DNA of 64,000 nucleotides from Streptomyces sp. CG1 (lineage in GTDB: Bacteria > Actinomycetota > Actinomycetes > Streptomycetales > Streptomycetaceae). The stretch spans positions 5,890,001 through 5,954,000 of the forward strand of contig NZ_CP163518.1 in assembly GCF_041080625.1 (NCBI RefSeq), in the 5' to 3' direction. This document shows, piece after piece, positions 1 through 10,000 of this stretch (its first letter is position 1; the number at the start of each line of letters is the position of its first letter). Both the position numbers and the translations under genes were made by a program. The notes beneath the pieces were generated by a model. It searched no databases. It had not been told where the DNA came from and worked only from the letters and a program-made list of their open reading frames with translations.

Positions 1-537
1 GTCGTCGACATCTGCACCAGGGACGCCCTCAGAGAGCTGGCCACACCGGGTCTGCTCGCCGTGATGGCGCCCATCTTCGTCGGGTTCACCCTCGGCGTCG
101 GCTCGCTCGGCTCCTACCTCGCCGGCGCGATCGGCGCGGGCACGCTGATGGCGGTGTTCCTCGCCAACTCCGGTGGCGCCTGGGACAACGCCAAGAAGCT
201 GGTGGAGGACGGCCACCACGGCGGCAAGGGCAGCGAGGCCCATGCGGCCACGGTGATCGGCGACACGGTCGGTGACCCCTTCAAGGACACCGCGGGACCG
301 GCGATCAACCCGCTGCTGAAGGTCATGAACCTGGTCTCGCTGCTCATCGCGCCCGCGGTGATCAAGTTCTCCTACGGCAGCGACAAGAATCTGGGTGTAC
401 GGATCACGATCGCGCTCCTCGCGCTCGTGGTGATCGTCGTCGCCGTGTACGTCTCCAAGCGGCGCGGAATCGCCGTCGGCGACGACGAGAGCACCGAGCG
501 GGTCGCCAACTCGCCGAACACGGCGGTGGTTTCGTAG
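1..537 (+). CDS. hppA: Membrane-bound H+-translocating pyrophosphatase, C-terminal part
   Basis: The reading frame is open from base 1, so only about the last 178 residues are present. They carry the C-terminal signature of membrane pyrophosphatases: the segment GGAWDNAKK, then GDTVGDPFKDTAGPAINPL, then two hydrophobic helices ending in a short polar tail. The family couples pyrophosphate hydrolysis to proton (or sodium) pumping across the cytoplasmic membrane. The DNAKK and DTVGDPFKDT stretches belong to its pyrophosphate/Mg-binding face. The start lies outside the window. A GC-rich hairpin follows the stop. A soluble pyrophosphatase (ppa) is encoded about 43 kb away. Confidence 0.95.
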   Translation, partial: VVDICTRDALRELATPGLLAVMAPIFVGFTLGVGSLGSYLAGAIGAGTLMAVFLANSGGAWDNAKKLVEDGHHGGKGSEAHAATVIGDTVGDPFKDTAGPAINPLLKVMNLVSLLIAPAVIKFSYGSDKNLGVRITIALLALVVIVVAVYVSKRRGIAVGDDESTERVANSPNTAVVS

Positions 538-571
538 GCGTACTCCTGGGTCTGCAGGAGAAGCCCTGGTC

Positions 572-615
572 AACGGGCGGGCGGGCGGCGCGTGCTGACG
601 TGCCGCCCGCCCGTT
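572..615 (+). terminator. Hairpin after hppA
   Basis: Thirteen-base arms (572-584 and 603-615) form a GC-only stem with an 18-nt inner segment, 35 bases after the hppA stop. There is no T-run, as is usual in Streptomyces. Confidence 0.6.
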
Positions 616-650
616 CGCGTTCGCGTGCGCGGCTGCGGGTGCGCCGTGGG

Positions 651-719
651 GAGGTCTGTGGGCTTGCTGTGGCGGTGTCTGTGGGCTCGCTGTGCCGGTG
701 TCTGTGGGCTCGTCCACGG
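651..719. repeat. Three tandem 23-bp units
   Basis: Units at 651-673, 674-696 and 697-719 share the core GGTGTCTGTGGGCTCGCTGTG with a few changes. They lie between the hppA hairpin and the lipoprotein gene. No coding function is supported. Confidence 0.75.
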
Positions 720-843
720 GTGAGCCTTCTCTCTCATGGTGCAAAGGATCACAAAGAGCGCCTTAGGGGGCGTTCGGGGTGCGGGGGGTGTGCGTCCGCC
801 GTGTAGGGTCCGTGGGCCGAAAGCCATGGAAGGGACCAATCCG

Positions 844-1461
844 GTGAACAAGAAGCTCGCGGCCGCACTGTCCGGCGGTGCGGTACTGGTGGTGGCGCTG
901 ACGGGATGCACCAGCAGCGGCGGTGACAAGGGGCCCGACCCCAAGCTGGTCGCCTGGGCCAAGTCGGTGTGTGACGCGGTGCCCGCGCAGGACGCGAAGA
1001 TCAAGTCGGCGAACGCGGCGATCAGTACGACGGCCGCCGACACCGCCAAGCCCGAGACGCTCCAGAAGACGGACTCCCAGGCTTTCCAGGACATGTCCGA
1101 CGGCTACAAGGCGATCGCCGGCGCCGTGAGCAAGGCGGGCGCGCCGCCCGGTGTCGCCGACGGCGACACGCGGCTGCAGGCCGTCGTGAAGAGCTTCAAC
1201 GGCCTCTCCGTCTCGTACGCCGGCCTGAAGAAGCAGGTCGACGCGCTGAACACCAAGGACCAGGCGAAGTTCGCCTCCGGGCTGCACGACATCGCCACGC
1301 AGATGACGGACCTGGAGAAGCAGCACAAGAGCGGTACCGACGCGCTGGAGAAGCTCCAGCAGGGCGAGGTCAAGAACGCCATCGCCCAGCAGGCCAGCTG
1401 CAAGAAGGTCGCGTCGTCGGACACGCCGTCGACGTCGACGTCTTCGCCGTCGGCAGGCTGA
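844..1461 (+). CDS. Small secreted lipoprotein of unknown function
   Basis: The product is 205 residues. It starts with MNKKLAAA, a short hydrophobic core, and a lipobox LTGC near residue 20, so signal peptidase II processing and lipid anchoring outside the membrane are expected. The mature part is Ala/Lys/Gln-rich and probably helical, with a repeated pattern around ALNTKDQAKF, and ends in a Ser/Thr-rich tail. The GTG at 844 is preferred over longer in-frame starts because GGAAGGGAC sits about 8 nt upstream and the signal peptide begins there. I do not recognise a named family. It sits between hppA and a methyltransferase gene and ends in a clear hairpin, so it is probably a single-gene unit. 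Confidence 0.85.
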   Translation: MNKKLAAALSGGAVLVVALTGCTSSGGDKGPDPKLVAWAKSVCDAVPAQDAKIKSANAAISTTAADTAKPETLQKTDSQAFQDMSDGYKAIAGAVSKAGAPPGVADGDTRLQAVVKSFNGLSVSYAGLKKQVDALNTKDQAKFASGLHDIATQMTDLEKQHKSGTDALEKLQQGEVKNAIAQQASCKKVASSDTPSTSTSSPSAG

Positions 1462-1467
1462 CGCGAC

Positions 1468-1497
1468 GGCCCCCAGCCGCGTTCACGGCTGGGGGCC
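1468..1497 (+). terminator. Strong hairpin after the lipoprotein gene
   Basis: Perfect 11-bp arms (1468-1478 and 1487-1497) around an 8-nt loop start 6 bases after the stop codon. Confidence 0.8.
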
Positions 1498-1651
1498 CAC
1501 GGCCGACGGTTCGCGGTTCACGGCCGGCAGGCAAGGTACGGCGGTCTCGCTCGGGCGGGCCGGCGGCACCGGCCGGCCGGTCGTGGCCGGGGTGTGTCGG
1601 TGAGGCGCGCTGAGGCCGCGTCCGGGCCGTACCGCGGGCCACAATGGGGGC

Positions 1652-3172
1652 GTGACTGACTCCGGACTCGCATCCCTGCCCGCTTCCGACCGGCCCGACA
1701 TCGCCGCGCGCCTGCGGGACGCGCTGCTGGCCGCCTCCTTCACCGCAGACGGGCTGCTCGACCGGCTCGGCGCCCCCGCGTACGCGGCGCTGGCCCGCAG
1801 CGAGACCGTGCCCGCCCTCCGGGCGACCCGCGGCGACACGCCGCTGGAGACACTCGTACGGCTGTTCCTGCTCCAGCAACCGGTGCCGCACGCGCGCGTG
1901 GCGGCCGTTCTGCCGGTCGAGGAGGCGCTGGAGGCCGGGTGGCTCACGCGCGTGGGCGGCGGCGAGGTGGCCGCCACCGTGGACGTACGGCCCTACGGCG
2001 GCCCCGGCGGTGAGGACTGGTTCATCGTCTCCGACCTGGGCTGCGCCGTCGGCGGTGCGGGCGGCATCGGGCAGCGCGACGAGGGCGTCGTCCTGGGTGT
2101 CGGCGGTGCCTCCACGACGCTCGCCGGCATCACCGTCCGCACGCCGGTCGCGTCCGCCCTGGACCTCGGCACGGGATCCGGTATCCAGGCGCTGCACGCG
2201 GCCCAGCACGCCACGCGCGTGACGGCGACCGACCTCAACCCGCGCGCACTGCACATCACCGCGCTCACGCTCGCACTCTCCGGCGCGCCTGCCGCCGATC
2301 TGCGCGAGGGCTCGCTCTTCGAGCCCGTCCGGGACGACGAGACCTTCGATCTGATCGTGTCCAACCCGCCGTTCGTCATCTCGCCCGGAGCCCGGCTGAC
2401 GTACCGGGACGGTGGCATGGGCGGGGACGATCTGTGCCGCTCGCTCGTTCAGCAGGCAGGGGAATGGCTGAACGAGGGCGGGTTCGCGCAGTTGCTCGCC
2501 AACTGGCAGCACGTGGCAGGGGAGGACTGGCAGGACAGACTCAGGTCATGGGTGCCGCGCGGGTGCGATGCCTGGATCGTGCAGCGCGAGGTACAGGACG
2601 TCACGCAGTACGCCGAGCTGTGGCTGAGGGACGCCGGTGACCACCGCGGGGATCCGGCGGAGTACCAGGCGCGTTACGACGCCTGGCTCGACGAGTTCGA
2701 GGCGCGCAAGGTCAAGGCGGTCGGCTTCGGCTGGATCACCCTGCGCAGGACGGGGTCCGCGGATCCCGTCGTCACCGTGGAGGAGTGGCCGCATCCGGTC
2801 GAGCAGCCCCTCGGGGACACGATCCGGGGGCACTTCGAGCGGCTCGACTATCTCCGGGAGCACGATGACGCGGCGCTGCTCGCCAGCCACTTCAGGCTCG
2901 CCGCCGAGGTGGTCCAGGAGCAGGTCGGGCTGCCCGGCGCCGAGGACCCGGAGCACGTGGTGCTGCGCCAGCATCGCGGGATGCGCCGGGCCACCAAGGT
3001 GGACACGGTCGGCGCCGGGTTCGCGGGCGTCTGCGACGGCACGCTGAGCGCGGGCCGCATCCTGGACGCCATCGCCCAACTCGTGAACGAGGACCCGGTG
3101 TTGCTCCGCGACCGGACGCCCGCGCAGATCCGCCTGCTGGTGGAGCAGGGCTTCCTCGATCCGGCGAACTGA
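1652..3172 (+). CDS. Class I SAM-dependent methyltransferase (HemK/RlmG-like NPPF type)
   Basis: The product is 506 residues. An N-terminal part (about 1-160) without clear motifs precedes a Rossmann methyltransferase core: LDLGTGSGIQ (SAM motif I) near residue 170, TDLNPRAL (motif II) near 193, and SNPPF near 237. The (N/D)PPY/F motif is typical of enzymes that methylate amide or exocyclic nitrogen, such as glutamine in release factors or guanine in rRNA. The substrate is not readable from the sequence. The C-terminal 200 residues are an extension seen in actinobacterial members. The GTG start at 1652 begins the first stretch with coding character. Downstream come a hairpin (3236-3261) and short repeats. 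Confidence 0.85.
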   Translation: MTDSGLASLPASDRPDIAARLRDALLAASFTADGLLDRLGAPAYAALARSETVPALRATRGDTPLETLVRLFLLQQPVPHARVAAVLPVEEALEAGWLTRVGGGEVAATVDVRPYGGPGGEDWFIVSDLGCAVGGAGGIGQRDEGVVLGVGGASTTLAGITVRTPVASALDLGTGSGIQALHAAQHATRVTATDLNPRALHITALTLALSGAPAADLREGSLFEPVRDDETFDLIVSNPPFVISPGARLTYRDGGMGGDDLCRSLVQQAGEWLNEGGFAQLLANWQHVAGEDWQDRLRSWVPRGCDAWIVQREVQDVTQYAELWLRDAGDHRGDPAEYQARYDAWLDEFEARKVKAVGFGWITLRRTGSADPVVTVEEWPHPVEQPLGDTIRGHFERLDYLREHDDAALLASHFRLAAEVVQEQVGLPGAEDPEHVVLRQHRGMRRATKVDTVGAGFAGVCDGTLSAGRILDAIAQLVNEDPVLLRDRTPAQIRLLVEQGFLDPAN

Positions 3173-3613
3173 GCGAGCGCACGAGTCTCCGTGCCGAGTC
3201 TGCGTGCCGGGTCGGCGCACCGAGTCCGCGCGCAGGGCCGCCGGCGAATGGTCCGGCGGCCGGTCCGGCGCATGGGCCGGCGGGCGGCGGGCTACTGCGG
3301 CTGGTGCGCCTGAGGTACCCCGGGTGCCCCTGCGGTCGTAGTCGTCCCGGGATGCCCGGGTGACCGCGGCCGGATCATCGTCGTATGCCGGTGGCACGGG
3401 CCGGCGTGGGACGGCGGCCGGGGTCGTGACGCGCCGGTGCCGGGAAAACGGCCGGAAAAATACGGACCCCCGTGCCCGTGCCGACGGCGATCGCTCGCGT
3501 GTTCGGCATCACGTCGACTCTCCGTTCACCCCGATGTCGACCGCCTGTCTCCCGCGCGTGCCACTCTCCCGGCGCTGGGCAGAGCCGGACGGTACGGAAG
3601 GGGTGGGCGGGCG
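3173..3613. other. Intergenic region with short repeats and a hairpin
   Basis: Four 12-13-bp units resembling GTGCCGAGTCTGC occupy 3179-3229, just after the methyltransferase stop. A 9-bp GC hairpin follows at 3236-3244/3253-3261 and is a plausible terminator. From 3263 to 3613 I see no supported gene; the open frames there have no recognisable product and no phased codon bias. Confidence 0.6.
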
Positions 3614-3811
3614 ATGGAGAGCGTGCCGGCGATCTTCGCGGGAACGGTGTTCGCCCTGTTCGGAGGTGCCCTGCTGGCCTGGACCGGCACCCGCCTCAAG
3701 CGCCGCGAGCCGGTGGCCCAGGGTGTGAACCAGGTCGCATCTGCCGCCCTCGCGAGCGTGGCCGGGACGGTCGCGCTGACCCTCGGTCTGTACTGCCTGA
3801 CCCGCCTCTGA
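3614..3811 (+). CDS. Small two-helix membrane protein
   Basis: The product is 65 residues with two hydrophobic segments, about 5-25 and 42-62, separated by a basic and polar linker containing TRLKRREP. This predicts a hairpin membrane protein. ATG 3614 is chosen because GGAAGGGG lies about 10 nt upstream and because the first helix begins right after it. No named family is recognised. It sits alone between the methyltransferase and topA. Streptomyces genomes carry many such short membrane proteins, so function is left open. Confidence 0.65.
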   Translation: MESVPAIFAGTVFALFGGALLAWTGTRLKRREPVAQGVNQVASAALASVAGTVALTLGLYCLTRL

Positions 3812-4078
3812 CGTCGGCGGGTGTGCTGCGGCGAGAGTGCCGCGAAAGTAAGGGGAGCGTCACGCTCCGGACATGGCTCAGGTGGGTACCCGGTACTCCG
3901 GGCGGCAGGAATGGCGGTAGTCGGGTTACCGTTCGAGTGGCCGTTGTGGGCTTTTCCCGTTTGACACGGGGGCGGGATGTACCGTCACACTCCGCAGCGT
4001 CACACCTGCCAGCAGTACGCCGCGACCCCGGGACGAAGGCCTGGGGAGCCCCAGCGTCGACCGGAGAGAAGAGCGAAG

Positions 4079-6910
4079 TTGTCCCCGACCAGCGAGACCG
4101 CACAGGGCGGCCGCCGACTCGTCATCGTCGAGTCGCCTGCCAAGGCGAAGACGATCAAGGGCTACCTCGGCCCCGGCTACGTCGTCGAAGCGAGCGTCGG
4201 GCACATCCGCGACCTCCCCAACGGCGCCGCGGAGGTGCCCGAGAAGTACACCGGTGAGGTGCGCCGCCTCGGTGTGGACGTCGACCATGACTTCCAGCCG
4301 ATCTATGTGGTCAACGCCGACAAGAGGGCGCAGGTCAAGAAGCTCAAGGACCTGCTGAAGGACTCCGACGAGCTCTTCCTCGCCACCGATGAGGACCGGG
4401 AGGGCGAGGCGATCGCCTGGCACCTCCAGGAGGTCCTCAAGCCGAAGATCCCGGTCAAGCGGATGGTGTTCCACGAGATCACCAAGGACGCGATCCGTGA
4501 GGCCGTCGCCAACCCGCGCCAGCTCAACCAGAAGCTGGTCGACGCCCAGGAGACCCGCCGCATCCTCGACCGCCTCTACGGCTACGAGGTCTCGCCGGTG
4601 CTGTGGAAGAAGGTCATGCCCCGGCTGTCGGCCGGCCGCGTGCAGTCCGTCGCCACGCGACTCGTCGTGGAGCGGGAACGCGAGCGCATCGCGTTTCGTT
4701 CTGCTGAGTACTGGGACCTGACGGGCACCTTCGCGACCGGCCGCGCGGGCGATTCGTCGGACCCGTCGTCGCTGGTCGCCCGCCTGCAGACCGTCGACGG
4801 CAGGCGGATCGCGCAGGGCCGCGACTTCGACTCCCTGGGACAACTCAAGAGCGCGAACATCTTCCACCTCGACGAGGCGACCGCCCGCGCCCTCGCCGCC
4901 GCCCTGGAGAACACGCAGTTCTCCGTGCGCTCCGTCGAGTCCAAGCCGTACCGCCGCTCGCCGTACGCCCCGTTCCGTACGACGACGCTGCAGCAGGAGG
5001 CCAGCCGCAAGCTCGGCTTCGGCGCGAAGGCCACGATGCAGATCGCGCAGAAGCTGTACGAGAACGGCTACATCACGTACATGCGTACGGACTCCACGAC
5101 GCTGAGCGACACCGCGATCGCCGCGGCCCGCGCCCAGGTCACGCAGTTGTACGGCGCCGACTACCTGCCCCCGCAGCCGCGTACGTACGCCGCCAAGGTC
5201 AAGAACGCGCAGGAGGCCCACGAAGCGATCCGGCCCTCGGGTGATCGTTTCCGCACTCCCGCCGAGACCGGCCTGACCGGCGACCAGTTCAAGCTGTACG
5301 AGCTGATCTGGAAGCGGACCGTCGCCTCCCAGATGAAGGACGCCACCGGCAACAGCGTGACCGTGAAGATCGGCGGCACCGCCGCCGACGGCCGGGACGT
5401 CGAGTTCAGCGCATCCGGCAAGACGATCACCTTCCACGGCTTCCTGAAGGCCTACGTCGAGGGTGCCGACGACCCGAACGCCGAGCTGGACGACCGCGAG
5501 CGCCGGCTGCCGCAGGTCGCCGAGGGCGACGCGCTGTCCGCCGAGGAGATCACGGCCGACGGCCACGCCACCAAGCCCCCGGCCCGCTACACCGAGGCCT
5601 CGCTGGTCAAGGAGCTGGAAGAGCGCGAGATCGGCCGCCCGTCGACGTACGCGTCGATCATCGGCACGATCCTCGACCGCGGCTATGTCTTCAAGAAGGG
5701 CACGGCCCTGGTGCCGTCCTTCCTGTCCTTCGCCGTGGTGAACCTCCTGGAGAAGCACTTCGGGCGGCTCGTCGACTACGACTTCACCGCCAAGATGGAG
5801 GACGACCTCGACCGCATCGCGGCCGGTGAGGCCCAGGCCGTGCCGTGGCTGAAGCGCTTCTACTTCGGCGAGGGCACCGCCACGGGCGGCGCGGCCGACG
5901 CCGGCAACGGCGACGGGGACCACCTCGGCGGCCTCAAGGAGCTGGTGACCGACCTGGGCGCGATCGACGCGCGCGAGGTGTCGTCGTTCCCGGTGGGCAG
6001 CGACATCGTGCTCCGCGTGGGCCGCTACGGCCCGTACATCGAGCGCGGCGAGAAGGACACCGAGCAGCACCAGCGCGCCGACATCCCGGCCGACCTGGCG
6101 CCGGACGAGCTGACCGTCGAGCTGGCCGAGGAGTTGCTGGCCAAGCCGAGCGGCGACTTCGAGCTGGGCACGGACCCGGCCACCGGCCACACGATCGTCG
6201 CCAAGGACGGCCGCTACGGCCCGTACGTCACGGAGATCCTCCCCGAGGGCACCCCGAAGACCGGCAAGAACGCGGTCAAGCCGCGCACGGCCTCGCTCTT
6301 CAAGTCGATGGCGCTCGACACGGTGACGCTCGACGACGCGCTGAAGCTGATGTCGCTGCCGCGTGTCGTCGGCACCGACGCCGAGGGCCAGGAGATCACC
6401 GCGCAGAACGGCCGCTACGGCCCGTATCTGAAGAAGGGCACGGACTCGCGCTCGCTGCAGTCCGAGGACCAGCTCTTCACGATCACGCTGGAGGAGGCGC
6501 TGGCGATCTACGCCCAGCCCAAGCAGCGCGGTCGGGCCGCCGCCAAGCCGCCGCTGAAGGAGCTGGGCGAGGACCCGGTCTCCGGCAAGCCGGTCGTGGT
6601 CAAGGACGGCCGCTTCGGTCCGTACGTCACCGACGGGGAAACCAACGCGACCCTGCGCTCCGGCGACAGCGTCGAGGCGATCACCCCGGAGCGTGGCTTC
6701 GAGCTGCTCGCTGAGAAGCGCGCGAAGGCCCCCGCCAAGAAGACCGCGAAGAAGGCCGTGGCCAAGAAGACGGCCCCGGCGAAGAAGACCGCCGCCAAGA
6801 AGACGGCGGCGAAGAAGACGACCGCGGCCGCGAAGAAGACCACGGCGAAGAAGACGACCGCCAAGAAGGTGACGGCTTCCAAGGCGACGGCTTCCGGCGC
6901 GGAGGACTGA
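4079..6910 (+). CDS. topA: DNA topoisomerase I (type IA)
   Basis: The 943-residue product relaxes negatively supercoiled DNA. The TOPRIM domain is at the N terminus (LVIVESPAKAKTI near residue 12, and DEDREGEAIAWHL with the acidic DxDxxE metal site near 108). The catalytic tyrosine lies in ITYMRTDST, at Tyr334. Four repeated C-terminal elements with a GRYGPY-like core follow. The last 60 residues are a Lys/Ala-rich tail (repeats of AKKT), a hallmark of Streptomyces TopA that supports DNA binding and processivity. The TTG start at 4079 is preferred over an upstream in-frame ATG because GGAGAGAAG precedes it and it gives the expected MSPTSET start. A TTGACA hexamer at 3961 may be a -35, but no well-spaced -10 is evident. 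Confidence 0.97.
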   Translation: MSPTSETAQGGRRLVIVESPAKAKTIKGYLGPGYVVEASVGHIRDLPNGAAEVPEKYTGEVRRLGVDVDHDFQPIYVVNADKRAQVKKLKDLLKDSDELFLATDEDREGEAIAWHLQEVLKPKIPVKRMVFHEITKDAIREAVANPRQLNQKLVDAQETRRILDRLYGYEVSPVLWKKVMPRLSAGRVQSVATRLVVERERERIAFRSAEYWDLTGTFATGRAGDSSDPSSLVARLQTVDGRRIAQGRDFDSLGQLKSANIFHLDEATARALAAALENTQFSVRSVESKPYRRSPYAPFRTTTLQQEASRKLGFGAKATMQIAQKLYENGYITYMRTDSTTLSDTAIAAARAQVTQLYGADYLPPQPRTYAAKVKNAQEAHEAIRPSGDRFRTPAETGLTGDQFKLYELIWKRTVASQMKDATGNSVTVKIGGTAADGRDVEFSASGKTITFHGFLKAYVEGADDPNAELDDRERRLPQVAEGDALSAEEITADGHATKPPARYTEASLVKELEEREIGRPSTYASIIGTILDRGYVFKKGTALVPSFLSFAVVNLLEKHFGRLVDYDFTAKMEDDLDRIAAGEAQAVPWLKRFYFGEGTATGGAADAGNGDGDHLGGLKELVTDLGAIDAREVSSFPVGSDIVLRVGRYGPYIERGEKDTEQHQRADIPADLAPDELTVELAEELLAKPSGDFELGTDPATGHTIVAKDGRYGPYVTEILPEGTPKTGKNAVKPRTASLFKSMALDTVTLDDALKLMSLPRVVGTDAEGQEITAQNGRYGPYLKKGTDSRSLQSEDQLFTITLEEALAIYAQPKQRGRAAAKPPLKELGEDPVSGKPVVVKDGRFGPYVTDGETNATLRSGDSVEAITPERGFELLAEKRAKAPAKKTAKKAVAKKTAPAKKTAAKKTAAKKTTAAAKKTTAKKTTAKKVTASKATASGAED

Positions 6911-6983
6911 CCCGGAGGGCCGACCGGGGGCTGACGCAGGGGACAAACCCGGCGTCGGCCGCCTCTTCGGCTTCGCTCAGCGA

Positions 6984-7014
6984 ACGCCCCGGCATCACTT
7001 TGGTGTCGGGGCGT
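6984..7014 (+). terminator. Hairpin after topA
   Basis: ACGCCCCG pairs with CGGGGCGT and the stem extends inward with G-T wobble pairs. It separates topA from the next gene. Confidence 0.7.
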
Positions 7015-7057
7015 GCGCATGCCAGGACAGGCGACGTGTGGTGTCGGTGGCTGCCGA

Positions 7058-7063
7058 TAGGCT
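7058..7063 (+). promoter_or_regulatory. Candidate -10 (TAGGCT) for a leaderless start
   Basis: TAGGCT ends 6 nt before the ATG at 7070 and no Shine-Dalgarno sequence is present, so transcription would begin at the start codon. No convincing -35 is visible. Confidence 0.5.
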
Positions 7064-7069
7064 GAACGC

Positions 7070-10000
7070 ATGACGCGAGCCGAGCAGCCAACGGCCCCCA
7101 CCACAGCCCCGGACGAAGCCCTGGTGGCGGACTCCCGCGAGCGCGCCGTCCGCTCCCTGCTGCGCCGACCGCAGCTGCGGCGCCTGTGGAGCGCGCAGCT
7201 GGTGAGCGGTGTCGGCGACACCCTGGCACTCCTCGTCCTGGTCGTCCTCGCCCTTCAGGCGGCGATCGCCCAGGGCTCCTTCGGGGGTGGATACGGGGGC
7301 GTGGCGTTCGCAGTGGCGACGGTCTTCGCGGCGCGCATCCTCGCCGCGCTGCTGTTCGGCGCGGTCCTGCTGGGCCCGCTGACCGCCCTTACCGGCCAGG
7401 ACGGCCCGCTCGACCGCCGCTGGACCATGGTCGGCGCCGACGGCGTGCGCGCCGCCCTGCTGATCATCGCCCCGCTGTGGATCGACTGGACCCCGGACAA
7501 CGCGTTGGCCGTCCTGCTGGTCACCGCCTTCGTCACCGGTGTCGCCGAGCGCCTGTGGACGGTGTGCCGGGAGAGCGCGGCCCCGGCCCTGCTGCCCGGC
7601 CCGCCCCCGGAGGGTGCCACCGTTCGGCCGCTGCCGGACCACATGGACGCCCTGCGCCGCCTCTCGCTGCGTACGAGCTTCCTCGCCGTCCCGCTGGCCG
7701 CCGCCGCGCTGGTCGTCGCGGGCCTGCTCAACAACCTGCTGGGCGTCGGCGTGGCCTGGTTCGACCAGCACCACGCGGCCCTCGGGGCGTATGTGGCGGC
7801 CGGTCTGTTCGCCGCCTCGCTGTCGGTGCTGACCTTCCTGGAACTGCCCGACACGCGCACCCCCCGTGCGCGGTCCCCGCTGGAGGGCCTGCGCCGCCCG
7901 CGCACCGGCACCGGCGTCGACAAGGGCCGTACGGGTGCGATCCCGCTGCTCGTCCCGGCCTGCGCCGCGGTCGCCGGAGCCATCGCCGCCGCTGTTTCGG
8001 TCTGTGTGCTGCACGCCACCGACCTGGCCGGCGGCCCGGTCCTGTACGGCCTGCTGGTGCTGGGCCTGACCGGCGGTGTCGCCGTCGGCATCCGTACGGC
8101 CCCCGCTCTGCTGCCGTCGCTCTCGCGCCGTCGGCTGCTCGCCCTCGCGATCGCCCTCACCGGCATCGCCCTGCTGGCCGCCGGGCTGGTCCCGGACGTC
8201 ACCACGGTCCTGCTGATCGTCACGCTGGCCGGCATCAGCGCGGGCGTGGCCGCGAACACCGGGCACGCCCTGCTCGACCAGGAGACCGAGGACTACCGCC
8301 GGGCGCGCGTCACCGAGCACCTGCACGCGGTCGTCCGGGTTGCCATAGCGCTTGCCGCGCTGATCGCCCCGGTGGTCGCCGGGCTCATCGGCCGGCACCG
8401 GCTGGAGAACGGCCGGTTCGTCTTCGCGCACGGCGGCGCCTCCTTCACGCTGATGCTGGTCGGCGCGCTGCTGCTGCCGGTGGCGGCGCTGGTGCTCGCC
8501 AGGGTCGACGACCGCTCCGGCATCCCGCTGCGCCAGGACCTGAAGGACGCGCTGCTCGGCGGCGACGACCCGGTCGAGGCACCGGCGACGAGCGGTTTCT
8601 TCATCGCCCTGGAGGGCGGTGACGGCGCCGGAAAGTCCACGCAGGCCGAGGCTCTCGCCGAGTGGATCCGCGCCAAGGGCCACGAGGTCGTGCTCACCCG
8701 CGAGCCGGGGGCCACCCCGGTCGGCAAGCGACTGCGCTCGATCCTGCTGGACGTGTCCTCGGCAGGCCTGTCGCACCGCGCGGAGGCGCTGCTGTACGCC
8801 GCCGACCGCGCCGAGCACGTCGACACCGTCGTACGCCCCGCCCTGGAGCGCGGCGCGGTCGTGATCAGCGACCGCTACATCGATTCGTCCGTCGCCTACC
8901 AGGGCGCCGGCCGTGACCTGTCCCCGACCGAGATCGCCCGCATCAACCGCTGGGCGACCAACGGACTCGTCCCGCACCTGACCGTCCTGCTCGACGTCTC
9001 CCCGGAGACCGCCCGCGAGCGGTTCACCGAGGCGCCGGACCGGCTGGAGTCGGAGCCGGCGGAGTTCCACGCGCGCGTGCGGGCCGGTTTCCTCACGCTG
9101 GCCGCCTCCGACCCCGGCCGCTACCTGGTCGTGGACGCCGGCCAGGAGGCCGAGGCCGTCACCACGGTGATCCGGCACCGGCTCGACACCGTGCTGCCCC
9201 TGTCCGAGGCCGAGATCAAGGCTCAGGAGGAGGCGCGGAGGAAGGCCGAGGAGGAGGCTCGCCGCAAGGCCGAGGAAGAGGCCGCGCGCAAGGCCGAGGA
9301 GGAGCGCCTGGAGCGCGAGCGCCAGGAGGAGCTGGCCCGGCTGCGCGCCGAGGAGGAGGAACGCAAGCGCCGCGAGCTGGAGGAGGCGCAGCGCCGCGAG
9401 GCTGAACGGCAGGCGGAGGAGGCCCGGCAGCGGGCCGCGGAGGCCGCCCGGCGCGCGGAGGAGGAGCGGCAGCGGCTGCTCGCCGAGGAGAAGGCCCGCG
9501 CCGAGGAGGAGGCCCGCCGCAGGGCCGAGGAGGAGCGGCGCCGCAAGCAGGCCGAGGAAGAGGCCCGGCTGCGTGCCGAGGAAGAGGCCCGGCAGGCTCG
9601 GCTGCGCGCCGAGGAGGAGGCGCGGCGTCTGGAGAAGCAGCGCAAGGCCGAGGAGGCGCTGCTGCGTGCCGAGGAGGCCCGTCGGCAGGCGGCCGAGGCA
9701 GCGGCGGCGGCCGACACGGCGGCCCGCAGGCCCGGCGCGCCCCAGCCGTCCGCGCCGGGCGTCGTCCCGGAGGCGGCGACGGTTCCGACGCCGGTGGTCT
9801 CGCCGGGAACCGACGAGACGACGGTGCTGCGTCCGGTGCGTGAGGAGCGGGGCGACTCGGCGGAGGCTGCCCGGGATGCCCCGGACGCCAAGGCTTCCGA
9901 CGGTTCCCCTGCGGACTCCGAGGTGACCGCCGAGCTGCCGCAGCCTCCGGCGGCTTCCGGCGCTGCAGACGAGACGGCGGTCCTTCCGGCTGTGTCCGCA

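Noticed and set aside
3360..3728. A 122-codon frame upstream of and overlapping the small membrane protein
   Set aside because: Ser/Arg-rich, no ribosome binding site, and in a different frame from the hydrophobic protein at 3614.
3926..6946. A 1006-codon open frame antisense to topA
   Set aside because: It mirrors the third-position GC of topA, and its translation is Leu/Arg/Gly/Val-rich without domains.
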